Assembly (NCBI GenBank): GCA_948435975.1
Contig: CAOJHG010000001.1
Location: 1 to 20,950 of the forward strand
DNA: 20,950 bases
Direction: 5' to 3'
Source of the DNA: an uncultured Oscillibacter sp.
Lineage (GTDB): Bacteria; Bacillota; Clostridia; Oscillospirales; Oscillospiraceae
Of the stretch, positions 14,073 through 20,617 are shown one piece after another. The notes under the pieces are model-generated. The model saw only the letters and a list, made by a program, of their open reading frames with translations. It was not told the origin of the DNA and did no database searches. The position numbers and the translations under genes are program-made. Positions within the stretch are counted from its first letter, which is position 1. Each line of letters opens with the position of its first letter.

Positions 14073-14405
14073 CTACAGCCGATTCTTCTCTCCCCATTCA
14101 CACATGCCGTCCAGAATTGGAATGAGGGATTTTCCCCGCTCCGTCAGGCTGTATTCCACCTTTGGCGGGATTTGGGGATACTCCTCCCGGTGAACCAGTT
14201 GGTCTGCCTCCAGTTCCTTCAGCGAAGAACTGAGGGTCTTATAAGAAATTTCCCCAATATATCGCTTCATCTCATTGAACCGCACGATATGAAACTCCAT
14301 CAGCGTATAAAGTATCGTCATCTTGTATTTGCCATTGATAAGGGACAATGTGTAGTTAAAGCCGGTATCGTTCAGGCACTCCTGAGAAATGCAGCGTTTT
14401 TTCAT
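14073..14405 (-). CDS. HxlR-family winged-helix transcriptional regulator
   Basis: This protein of about 110 residues has the HxlR fold: an N-terminal conserved Cys (about residue 5), GKYKMTILYTLM, RFNEMKRYIGEISYKTLSSS (recognition helix), then the wing LVHREEYPQIPPKVEYSLTE and RGKSLIPILDGMCEWG. HxlR proteins sense aldehydes, redox stress or quinones through the N-terminal Cys and control a neighbouring oxidoreductase. The start is set at ATG 14405, since AAAGGAG is 9 nt upstream; a GTG at 14411 is only 3 nt away from it. The decayed flavodoxin fragment directly downstream may have been its target, leaving the CMD-cupin gene as the remaining candidate. Confidence 0.9.
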   Translation of the reverse strand: MKKRCISQECLNDTGFNYTLSLINGKYKMTILYTLMEFHIVRFNEMKRYIGEISYKTLSSSLKELEADQLVHREEYPQIPPKVEYSLTERGKSLIPILDGMCEWGEKNRL

Positions 14406-14506
14406 AATCACGCTCTCCTTTAGGTAACTATATCTCCTTTAATCTATATGCCCTGCTTCTTTTTCTGCGGCCCCCCCGGTTCGGAAGCGGTATTTTCAAA
14501 CCGCTC

Positions 14507-14559
14507 GAAGAAAACCAATAATCCGAACCCATCTCCTATTGGAAAAAGGTTCGGATTAT
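14507..14559 (-). terminator. Terminator of tRNA-Leu
   Basis: ATAATCCGAACC (minus strand, 14548-14559) pairs with GGTTCGGATTAT (14518-14529), a 12-bp perfect stem with an 18-nt loop. It is followed on the minus strand by TGGTTTTCTT. It starts 8 nt beyond the tRNA 3' end. Confidence 0.8.
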
Positions 14560-14566
14560 ATGACCG

Positions 14567-14653
14567 TGGTGCCGGTGGTGGGACTCGAACCCACACGGTA
14601 TCGCTACCAACGGATTTTGAGTCCGTCACGTCTACCAATTCCATCACACCGGC
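14567..14653 (-). tRNA. tRNA-Leu, anticodon CAA
   Basis: This is an 87-nt class II tRNA on the minus strand. The acceptor arm GCCGGTG (14647-14653) pairs with CACCGGC (14571-14577), with discriminator A and encoded CCA (14567-14570). The anticodon stem ACGGA/TCCGT closes the loop CTCAAAA, giving anticodon CAA (14617-14619) for UUG. A long variable arm (TGGTAGCGATACCG) and T-arm GTGGG-TTCGAGT-CCCAC complete it. It has its own promoter and terminator, so it is a single-gene transcription unit. Confidence 0.97.
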
Positions 14654-14664
14654 ATATCTCTTAC

Positions 14665-14693
14665 ATTATACAACATCTCTTCTTAAAATTCAA
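14665..14693 (-). promoter_or_regulatory. Promoter of tRNA-Leu
   Basis: On the minus strand TTGAAT (14688-14693) and a perfect TATAAT (14665-14670) are 17 nt apart, ending 12 nt before the tRNA 5' end. Confidence 0.82.
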
Positions 14694-14753
14694 GAACTTT
14701 TTCAAAAAAATATGCCTCTCTTTCCTGGATACATCCGTCCCGCCCGATTTATG

Positions 14754-15134
14754 CTATTGATAATCTTCAATCACATCCTGAATCTCCGGGTCCCCGCTGT
14801 CCGCGTTCAAGGCCAGCAGCTCCGCCGTCACTTCCGGCACCGTCTGATTCACCACTTCCAGCAGGCGGCGGTAATTCCAGTCGTCCGCATACTCAAAGCC
14901 GTTCCGTACAACCTCAACAATATGCGCCGCCAACCAGTCTCTGGGAACTTCCGCAACCTTCTTCCGCCCCATCCCAATGCCATTCACGTTTTGTCCATAG
15001 CAGGCCCACTCCAGCAAAATCAGCAGGACCCGCCCCGCCGTTTCTTTATCACACGAATCCAGCGCCGTGAAATCACTCCCTGTAAATCCAACGCCCCGGA
15101 CCTGCTCCCAAAGCCGCTTCTCCTGCCAAATCAA
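14754..15134 (-). CDS. Unassigned 126-residue soluble protein
   Basis: The protein begins MIWQEKRLWEQVRGVGFTGS from a TTG start at 15134, with GGAGG 7 nt upstream. It appears soluble and mostly helical (RVLLILLEWACYGQN, DWLAAHIVEVVRNGFEYADD, RRLLEVVNQTVPEVTAEL) and ends in a short acidic tail. It has no signal peptide, membrane helix or catalytic motif that I recognise, and no family assignment. It sits alone between tRNA-Leu and the Asn/Gln-rich mini-gene, which is divergent from it. Confidence 0.65.
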   Translation of the reverse strand: MIWQEKRLWEQVRGVGFTGSDFTALDSCDKETAGRVLLILLEWACYGQNVNGIGMGRKKVAEVPRDWLAAHIVEVVRNGFEYADDWNYRRLLEVVNQTVPEVTAELLALNADSGDPEIQDVIEDYQ

Positions 15135-15198
15135 CGCCTATCCTCCACCACAGTGAACGTCCCTCCGTACATCACTCAAAAATTTTTTCTTTTGATTA

Positions 15199-15228
15199 CG
15201 AATATTTTCTTCACAGGGAGCCAAAATA
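15199..15228 (+). promoter_or_regulatory. Candidate sigma-G-type promoter of the mini-gene
   Basis: CGAATA (15199-15204) and CAAAATA (15222-15228) are 17 nt apart. The forespore sigma-G consensus is TGAATA and CATACTA with about the same spacing, so five of six and five of seven bases match. It lies about 25 nt before the ribosome binding site. No sigma-A promoter was seen. This is a motif match only. Confidence 0.35.
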
Positions 15229-15266
15229 GGGCTGTGCTCATTGAGAGTCGAGAGGAGGTGTCCTTA

Positions 15267-15377
15267 ATGCAGAACAATCGTGAGAACAACCAGAACCGCA
15301 GCCAGAACGAGCAGCGCAGCCAGAATCAGCAGAACAACCAGAACGAGCAGCGCAGCCAGAAAGAAAACCGCAAGTAA
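15267..15377 (+). CDS. 36-residue Asn/Gln-rich mini-protein
   Basis: The ATG at 15267 follows a strong GAGGAGGTG and opens a 36-codon frame closed by TAA and, 10 nt later, a strong terminator. The product is almost wholly Asn, Gln, Arg, Glu and Ser, with the unit QNEQRSQ twice (NRSQNEQRSQN and NQNEQRSQK). It is very hydrophilic, without hydrophobic core, signal or Cys, and so probably disordered. The well-formed ribosome binding site and terminator argue that it is a real gene despite its size. Such composition and the sigma-G-like promoter suggest a minor spore or forespore protein, but I know of no named family that fits. Confidence 0.65.
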   Translation: MQNNRENNQNRSQNEQRSQNQQNNQNEQRSQKENRK

Positions 15378-15386
15378 AGCGGCCAT

Positions 15387-15430
15387 AAAAAGCCATGGGG
15401 CAGACGTGCTTTGCTCCATGGCTTTTTATT
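15387..15430. terminator. Bidirectional terminator between the mini-gene and the MarR gene
   Basis: AAAAAGCCATGG (15387-15398) pairs with CCATGGCTTTTT (15416-15427), extended inward by GCA/TGC. A tracts on the left and T tracts on the right allow termination on both strands, serving the plus-strand mini-gene and the minus-strand MarR gene. Confidence 0.9.
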
Positions 15431-15458
15431 CTGCGCTTTTGGGACTGCCGCGCCTGCT

Positions 15459-15914
15459 TCAGCCAGTCTCCTCCGGCAGGCGCACCTCCGGCATCAGCTC
15501 CTGGCCCACAATGGTCAGCATCTCCTCCAGCCTTGCACAGTCCTCCGGGCTGAACCGCCCAGCAACCCGGTCCATCACAGTCTTCAGATAGTCGATGGAA
15601 ATGTTGTTGTAATCTATATATTTCTGGGTCGGCTCCAAATGGTACTCCCGCCGGTCGTCCGGAGACTGCACCTTGCGGATATAGCCCTTCTTCACCAGGC
15701 TGTTCACCTTGTAGGCCGCATTGGGAGAGGAAATGCACATAAAGTTGGCGAATTCGTTTACTGTGGGACTCCCCAGGGCCTGGATCGACTCCATGCAGAA
15801 GGTCTCCACCGTGGTCAGACTGGCCTCTCGGTCCTGGAAGCGGCGGAAAATCTCCTGGTAAAAATGCAGTTTAAATTTCGTATACACTCTGAAAAAAGCC
15901 TGTTCCAACTTCAT
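15459..15914 (-). CDS. MarR-family regulator next to the fab operon (FabT-like candidate)
   Basis: This 151-residue protein begins MKLEQAFFRVYTKFKLHFYQ and has a MarR winged helix: PTVNEFANFMCISSPNAAYK as the helix-turn-helix (about 48-67), VNSLVKKGYIRKVQSPDDRR as helix plus wing (DDRRE signature), then a C-terminal dimerisation helix. ATG 15914 has GGAGG 6 nt upstream; a longer in-frame extension overlaps fabZ and is not protein-like. It lies 85 nt downstream of fabZ on the same strand and has its own promoter. In Streptococcus and relatives the MarR protein FabT represses the fab cluster; this gene is a natural candidate for that role, but here it is last, not first. No obvious palindromic operator was found. 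Confidence 0.87.
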   Translation of the reverse strand: MKLEQAFFRVYTKFKLHFYQEIFRRFQDREASLTTVETFCMESIQALGSPTVNEFANFMCISSPNAAYKVNSLVKKGYIRKVQSPDDRREYHLEPTQKYIDYNNISIDYLKTVMDRVAGRFSPEDCARLEEMLTIVGQELMPEVRLPEETG

Positions 15915-15953
15915 ATCCGTCCGCCCTCCGCAATCTCTGCGACATTTTTCCTC

Positions 15954-15982
15954 ATTATAACAAACCTGCGGCAAAAGGGCAA
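15954..15982 (-). promoter_or_regulatory. Promoter of the MarR gene
   Basis: On the minus strand TTGCCC (15977-15982) and a perfect TATAAT (15954-15959) are 17 nt apart, located in the fabZ-marR gap about 40 nt before the start codon. It allows the regulator to be made independently of the fab operon. Confidence 0.78.
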
Positions 15983-15999
15983 CCGGGCTTCTCTGGAAT

Positions 16000-16440
16000 T
16001 TATGCCTCCGCTCCAATGGCGAAGGTCAGCTCGGCCGTGGCGGCAACCTCGCCGTTTACAGTGGCCACGCACTCGCCCACGCCAATGGGGCCCCGGTGGC
16101 GGGTCAGGCGGCACTCCATCTCCACCACGTCCCCAGGAGTTACCTGCCGCTTGAACCGGGCGTCCTTTACCCGGCCCAAGAAGGCCAATTTCCCCTGGTT
16201 TTCCGGCAGGGACAGGATCGCCACGCCCCCCACCTGCGCCATGGCCTCGATCAAGAGCACCCCAGGCATCACATGCTTTTGGGGAAAGTGGCCTTGAAAG
16301 AAGGGCTCGTTCACCGTCACGCACTTCACGCCCTTCGCCCATTGGCCTTCCTCGCCGTCTACGATCCGGTCCACCAGGGCAAAGGGATACCGATGGGGCA
16401 GAATCTTTGCAATCTGGTCAGAATCATACTGCATTCCCAT
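16000..16440 (-). CDS. fabZ: 3-hydroxyacyl-ACP dehydratase FabZ
   Basis: FabZ removes water from 3-hydroxyacyl-ACP to give the trans-2-enoyl-ACP. The 146-residue hotdog-fold protein has the family start KILPHRYPFALVDRI (about 12-26) and the catalytic block FQGHFPQKHVMPGVLLIEAM with His51 and Glu65. Length is normal. ATG 16440 has GGAGG 8 nt upstream and begins 3 nt after the fabF stop, so the two are coupled. accB/accC, which flank fabZ in many Firmicutes fab operons, are not here; the next gene is the MarR regulator. Confidence 0.97.
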   Translation of the reverse strand: MGMQYDSDQIAKILPHRYPFALVDRIVDGEEGQWAKGVKCVTVNEPFFQGHFPQKHVMPGVLLIEAMAQVGGVAILSLPENQGKLAFLGRVKDARFKRQVTPGDVVEMECRLTRHRGPIGVGECVATVNGEVAATAELTFAIGAEA

Positions 16441-16443
16441 ATT

Positions 16444-17688
16444 TTACGCCTCCCACTTCTTAAAAAGGATGCTGCCATTGTGCCCGCCAAAGCCCAGGGA
16501 GTTGGACAGGGCATAGCGGACCCCAGGGGCCTCCCGGCCAGCATTGGGCACCACATCCAAGTCGCACGCGGGGTCGGGAACCTGGTAATTGATCGTGGCG
16601 GGCAGGAAGCCGTCCCGGAGAGCCAGCGCAGTAAATATGGCCTCCACAGCCCCCGCCGCGCCCAGCATATGACCGGTCATGGACTTTGTGGAGCTGACCG
16701 CCAGCTTATAGGCACCGTCCCCGAAAACGGTCTTGATGGCGGCGGTTTCCCCGGCGTCATTCAGATGGGTGGAGGTGCCATGGGCGTTGATGTACCCAAC
16801 TTCCTCCGGCTTTACATCTCCATCTGCCAGCGCCTGGGCCATGGCTTCCGCGCCGCCGCTGCCATCTGGCCGGGGAGCAGTCATATGGTAGGCGTCGCAG
16901 GTGGCTCCGTAACCCACCACCTCTGCGTAAATTTCCGCGTTTCTTGCAAGAGCGTGGCCCAGCTCCTCCAAAAGAAGAACGCCAGCCCCCTCGCCCATAA
17001 CAAAGCCGTTTCTCTCCGCGTCAAAGGGAATCGAGGCCCGATTGGGGTCTGTACTCTGGGACAGGGCCTTCATGGACGTGAACCCACCCACGGCAAGAGG
17101 CGTCAGCGCACCCTCCGCGCCGCCGCAGAGCATGGCTTCGGCGTACCCGTCCCGGATATAGTGAAATGCGTCTCCAACGGCGTTCGTTCCTCCGGCGCAG
17201 GCAGTGACCGGGCATGAGCACATCCCCTGGAAGCCGGAATCAATAGCGACCCGTCCAGCGGCCATGTTGCAGATACCGGTGGGAATGAAGAAGGGAGACA
17301 CCCGGTCCCAGCCTCTGGCCAGTCCGCGGTCATGCTCCTCCTCGGTGATGCCAATACCGCCAATGCCGCTGGAGATGATGACGCCGCAGCGCCTGGGATC
17401 GGCATTTTCCACCTTAAAGCCGCTGCCGCTCAGGGCTTCCCGTGCGGCGGCCAGGGCAAACTGGGTAAACCGGCCCATCCGCTTGGCCTCCTGCCTGCCG
17501 AAGAGGGCGCTGGGGTCGAAGTCCTTCACCTCTGCGGCCAACTGGACCTTCAGTCCGGTGGGATCGTACTGGGTAATGGGTCCGATGCCGCACACGCCGT
17601 CCCGCACAGCCTGCCAGCTCTCTGCGGCGCTCAGGCCAAGGGGCGTCACTGCTCCCAGGCCGGTGATGACGACTCTGCGTCGTTCCAT
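16444..17688 (-). CDS. fabF: 3-oxoacyl-ACP synthase II (FabF)
   Basis: FabF condenses malonyl-ACP with the growing acyl-ACP. The 414-residue thiolase-fold enzyme begins MERRRVVITGLGAVTPLG. It carries the active-site Cys in CPVTACAGGTNAVGDAF (about 160-175), the first His in YINAHGTSTHLND (about 300) and the second His in STKSMTGHMLGAAGAVEA (about 335). The start is set at ATG 17688 because AGAGAGG lies 7 nt upstream; TTG 17694 is closer to that site. It sits between fabG (80-nt gap holding a 7-bp inverted repeat) and fabZ. A CAGGT context after the Cys replaces the more common CASGT. Confidence 0.97.
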   Translation of the reverse strand: MERRRVVITGLGAVTPLGLSAAESWQAVRDGVCGIGPITQYDPTGLKVQLAAEVKDFDPSALFGRQEAKRMGRFTQFALAAAREALSGSGFKVENADPRRCGVIISSGIGGIGITEEEHDRGLARGWDRVSPFFIPTGICNMAAGRVAIDSGFQGMCSCPVTACAGGTNAVGDAFHYIRDGYAEAMLCGGAEGALTPLAVGGFTSMKALSQSTDPNRASIPFDAERNGFVMGEGAGVLLLEELGHALARNAEIYAEVVGYGATCDAYHMTAPRPDGSGGAEAMAQALADGDVKPEEVGYINAHGTSTHLNDAGETAAIKTVFGDGAYKLAVSSTKSMTGHMLGAAGAVEAIFTALALRDGFLPATINYQVPDPACDLDVVPNAGREAPGVRYALSNSLGFGGHNGSILFKKWEA

Positions 17689-17710
17689 AATCAAACCTCT
17701 CTTCCTATCT

Positions 17711-17767
17711 GCCCGGTTTGTCTCCGCCTTCCTGCTGAACCTCTGGGAACTGGAATGCAGACCGGGC
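17711..17767. repeat. Intercistronic inverted repeat between fabG and fabF
   Basis: GCCCGGT (17711-17717) and ACCGGGC (17761-17767) are complementary across 43 nt. There is no U-tract, so it is not a terminator. It could stabilise or process the fab mRNA at this one non-overlapping junction. Confidence 0.35.
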
Positions 17768-17775
17768 GCTCACAA

Positions 17776-18519
17776 TTACATTGCCATGCCGCCGTCCACC
17801 GCCAGGACCTGTCCGGTGATGTATGCGGCTTCTTCACTGGCCAGGAACGCAACCGCTCCCGCCACGTCCTCCGGCGCACCCAGACGCCCCATGGGAATGG
17901 AGCCCTTTGCGGCAGTCTTTGCGCCCTCCGTCATGGCGGCGGTCATATCTGTCTCGATGAAACCGGGAGCCACTGCATTCACCGTCACCCCACGGGAGGC
18001 CAGTTCTTTCGCCAGGGATTTCGTCATGCCTATCACACCAGCTTTGCTGGCGGCATAGTTCACCTGCCCGGCGTTGCCCCGGAGTCCCACCACACTGCTC
18101 AGATTCACGATCCGGCCATAGCGCTGCTTCATCATCGGGCGGCACACGGCCTTCATGCAGAGGAACGCGCCCTTCAAGTTGGCGTCAATAACTGCCTCAA
18201 AGTCCGCCTCCGGCATCCGCATAAGAAGATTATCCCTTGTGATGCCGGCATTGTTTACCAGGATATCTATCCGGCCAAAGCGCTCCAGGGCGGTGTCTAT
18301 CAGGGACTGCACCTGAGCGCCGTTGGTCACGTCACAGCGCAGAGCCAGCGCCTTGCCCCCCGCCGCTTCCGCAGCCTCCGCAGTCTTCTGGGCAGCAGCG
18401 TCGTTCCCGGCATAGCACAGGACCACGTTGGCTCCGCCTTTTGCCAACTCCAGACACACGGCCCGTCCGATTCCGCGGCTCCCTCCGGTGACAATGGCGG
18501 TCTTTCCTGTAAAATTCAT
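17776..18519 (-). CDS. fabG: 3-oxoacyl-ACP reductase FabG
   Basis: FabG uses NADPH to reduce 3-oxoacyl-ACP to the 3-hydroxy form. The 247-residue SDR has TGGSRGIGRA at 11-20, NNAG at 89-92, the catalytic Ser at 141-142 (NLSSVVG) and YAASK at 155-159, and ends in the family tail ITGQVLAVDGGMAM. ATG 18519 overlaps the fabD stop (ATGA), showing translational coupling. It is clearly distinct from the accessory SDR at 10668-11423, which has other residues after the glycine motif. Confidence 0.97.
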   Translation of the reverse strand: MNFTGKTAIVTGGSRGIGRAVCLELAKGGANVVLCYAGNDAAAQKTAEAAEAAGGKALALRCDVTNGAQVQSLIDTALERFGRIDILVNNAGITRDNLLMRMPEADFEAVIDANLKGAFLCMKAVCRPMMKQRYGRIVNLSSVVGLRGNAGQVNYAASKAGVIGMTKSLAKELASRGVTVNAVAPGFIETDMTAAMTEGAKTAAKGSIPMGRLGAPEDVAGAVAFLASEEAAYITGQVLAVDGGMAM

Positions 18520-19532
18520 GCGTCCTCCTTCTGTGCCCGCTTAATGGCAGAGCGGGTCTTGGCTTCCTTCTCCTCTTCCTTTTTGGCGGTTTCCCGCGTC
18601 AAGGTCTCCTGCAAGGCTTCCACGTCCGCCACGGTCTCTACAGCACAGACAGCGGCATTCGGTACGGTCTTCTTTGCAAAGCCGCTGAGAGCCTTGCCTG
18701 GACCGATCTCCACCAAAGCATCCACACCAACGGGACCGGCGGCCATATTCCGGATGCACTGCTCCATATAGACGCTGCTCTGCACCTGCCGGACCAATAG
18801 CTGCGGAATATCAAGGGAAGGACCTGCGGCGGCGTCTCCCAGGCAGTTGAAGAAGACGGGAATCTGAGGCTTTCTAAATACGATATTTTTAAAATATTCC
18901 CGCAGAGCCAGTCCAGCAGGAGCCATCAGGGGCGTGTGGAAGGGTCCGCTGACTTTCAGAGGCAGGCACCGGCGGGCGCCCTTCTCCTTCGCCAGAGCAG
19001 CGGCTTTCTCCACAGCCGCCCTGTCTCCGCCAATGACCAACTGGCCGGGGCAGTTGTAGTTTGCGATTGTCACCACGCCAAGATCTGACGCGGCTTCACA
19101 GGCGTCTTTCAGGGGTCCTTCGTCCAGGCTCAGCACGGCCATCATAGCGCTGTCACGGCCTGCGGCGGCTTCCTCCATGACTTTTCCCCGGAAGGCCACC
19201 AGCTTTACCGCAGCTGCCGCGTCAAAAACTCCTGCGGCGTGAAGGGCGGAATATTCCCCCAGGCTCAGACCCGCCGCCGCGCTGGGAACGACGCCCTTTT
19301 CCGCCAGCACCGCCGTCAGTCCGGCGGCAAAGGCCACCATGCAGGGCTGGGTGTAACGGGTCTGGTTCAGCACGCCGTCCGGGTCCTCAAAGCAGGTGGT
19401 TTTCAGGTCAAAATCCAAATCCGCCTGGGCTGCGTCGAACACGGCCCGAAAAGCGGGATACGCCTCATACAAGTCCGCTCCCATTCCGGGATGCTGGCTG
19501 CCTTGTCCGGCGTATAAGAACCCAAGGGTCAT
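18516..19532 (-). CDS. fabD: Malonyl-CoA:ACP transacylase FabD
   Basis: FabD moves malonyl from CoA to ACP to feed FabF and FabH. The 338-residue product has GFLYAGQGSQHPGMG (4-18), the nucleophile elbow AGLSLGEYSALHAAG with Ser90 (Leu in place of the common His before it), FRGKVMEEA with the carboxylate-binding Arg, and SGPFHTPLM with the catalytic His. ATG 19532 overlaps the preceding gene's stop by 4 nt (ATGA) and replaces a longer non-homologous in-frame extension. The C-terminal tail of about 25 residues (AKKEEEKEAKTRSAIKRAQK) is highly charged and beyond the usual family end (about 310). Confidence 0.96.
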   Translation of the reverse strand: MTLGFLYAGQGSQHPGMGADLYEAYPAFRAVFDAAQADLDFDLKTTCFEDPDGVLNQTRYTQPCMVAFAAGLTAVLAEKGVVPSAAAGLSLGEYSALHAAGVFDAAAAVKLVAFRGKVMEEAAAGRDSAMMAVLSLDEGPLKDACEAASDLGVVTIANYNCPGQLVIGGDRAAVEKAAALAKEKGARRCLPLKVSGPFHTPLMAPAGLALREYFKNIVFRKPQIPVFFNCLGDAAAGPSLDIPQLLVRQVQSSVYMEQCIRNMAAGPVGVDALVEIGPGKALSGFAKKTVPNAAVCAVETVADVEALQETLTRETAKKEEEKEAKTRSAIKRAQKEDA

Positions 19533-20617
19533 GGCGCAGTCCTCCATTCGTTCATGATTTGCTCCATCTGGGTTTTTACTGTGGATAGCGCGGTCACTTC
19601 TCCGGCGTTGGCCCCGCAGAAGAAGAGGCCGTTTTCCCAATCTCCGTCCACAGCGGCGATCAGGGCCTTGGAAATGCAGTAGGGCGCCGTTTTGCAGTCA
19701 CAGGCGGAGAGACAGCGGTTGCATCGGGTAATTTTCGGCTGTGCACCCGCTTCCACCCGCTCGATCAGGGGGCTTCTCAGAGCGCGGCCCGGCATCCCCA
19801 CAGGGCTTTGCACAATGGTAACATCCTCCTGCCCCGCGTCCAGCAGCGCCTGCTTGAAACCGGGACTGGCGTCGCACTCCTCCGTAGCGATGAAGCGGGT
19901 GGCAAACTGGGCTCCCGCCGCGCCCTGGTCCATATACCGGCGCATTTCCCGTCCATCCTTCACGCCTCCAGCCACAAAAACAGGAATATCCCGGCCATAT
20001 TTCTCCCGGAAGGGAGCCAGGGCTTCCAGCACCTCCGCCAGCAGGCTTGTAAGGAGCTTGGGCCGTCCTGCCTGGGCCTCTCGGGCGTCTTCGGGCGTGA
20101 AGCCCAAATGTCCGCCTGCCAGGGGGCCTTCCAGAACAACGAAATCCGGGGTACGCTGGTATCTCCGGTCCCACAGCTTACATATCAAAGACGCCGACCG
20201 GCCGCTGCTGACCACTGGAGCCAGGGCCGCGCCGCTCTCCGGGACCTCCGCTGCCAAAGCAGGAAGGTCCTTAGGCAGTCCCGCGCCGCAAACCACCGCA
20301 TCCACGCCCGACCGAAGGGCTGTACGGACGCTGTCGGCATACTGGGCGGCGGCTACCATCACATTGGCCGCTATCAGGCCCGCGCCCTTTGCAATCTCCT
20401 TGGCTCTTTCCACCTGCCTGGCCAGGGCGCGGAGATTGGCAGAGCGGGGGTCTGTGTCAAAATCCGGCTCCCGGAACCCGCAGAAGGCGGCGGAAAGCGT
20501 TCCCATGCCTCCGCAGGCCGCAACGCTTCCCGCAAGGCGCTCCAGGCTGACGCCAATACCCATGCCGCCCTGTAAGATGGGGACGGCCAGGGTCTTCGTT
20601 CCAATCGTTATGCCCAT
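19529..20617 (-). CDS. FMN-dependent FabK/nitronate-monooxygenase-like protein with Cys-rich C-terminus
   Basis: This 362-residue TIM-barrel flavoprotein begins MGITIGTKTLAVPILQGGMG (start 20617, the point where homology starts and which overlaps the fabK stop by about 10 nt). It has the family His block LEGPLAGGHLGF, and FMN-phosphate binding blocks PVFVAGGVKDG and GAQFATRFIATEECDA. After the barrel comes a Cys cluster, CNRCLSACDCKTAPYC (spacing C-x2-C-x3-C-x-C-x5-C), and a later FFCGANAG. True FabK lacks this tail and instead has the VTGRSxGxPVRVLKNK C-terminus seen in the gene just upstream. So this is a paralogue, possibly carrying a metal or Fe-S site, with an unproved role in fatty acid synthesis. 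It is coupled to fabK and fabD on both sides. Confidence 0.88.
   Translation of the reverse strand: MGITIGTKTLAVPILQGGMGIGVSLERLAGSVAACGGMGTLSAAFCGFREPDFDTDPRSANLRALARQVERAKEIAKGAGLIAANVMVAAAQYADSVRTALRSGVDAVVCGAGLPKDLPALAAEVPESGAALAPVVSSGRSASLICKLWDRRYQRTPDFVVLEGPLAGGHLGFTPEDAREAQAGRPKLLTSLLAEVLEALAPFREKYGRDIPVFVAGGVKDGREMRRYMDQGAAGAQFATRFIATEECDASPGFKQALLDAGQEDVTIVQSPVGMPGRALRSPLIERVEAGAQPKITRCNRCLSACDCKTAPYCISKALIAAVDGDWENGLFFCGANAGEVTALSTVKTQMEQIMNEWRTAP

Noticed and set aside
15267..15377. CRISPR-like or tandem DNA repeat in the Asn/Gln-rich stretch
   Set aside because: The repeated CAGAACGAGCAGCGCAGCCAG units are imperfect, contiguous and in frame with a mini-gene; there are no spacers.
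17332..18771. 479-codon open frame on the plus strand opposite fabF/fabG/fabD
   Set aside because: It crosses three confirmed genes on the other strand; its His/Ala-rich translation has no recognisable domain.
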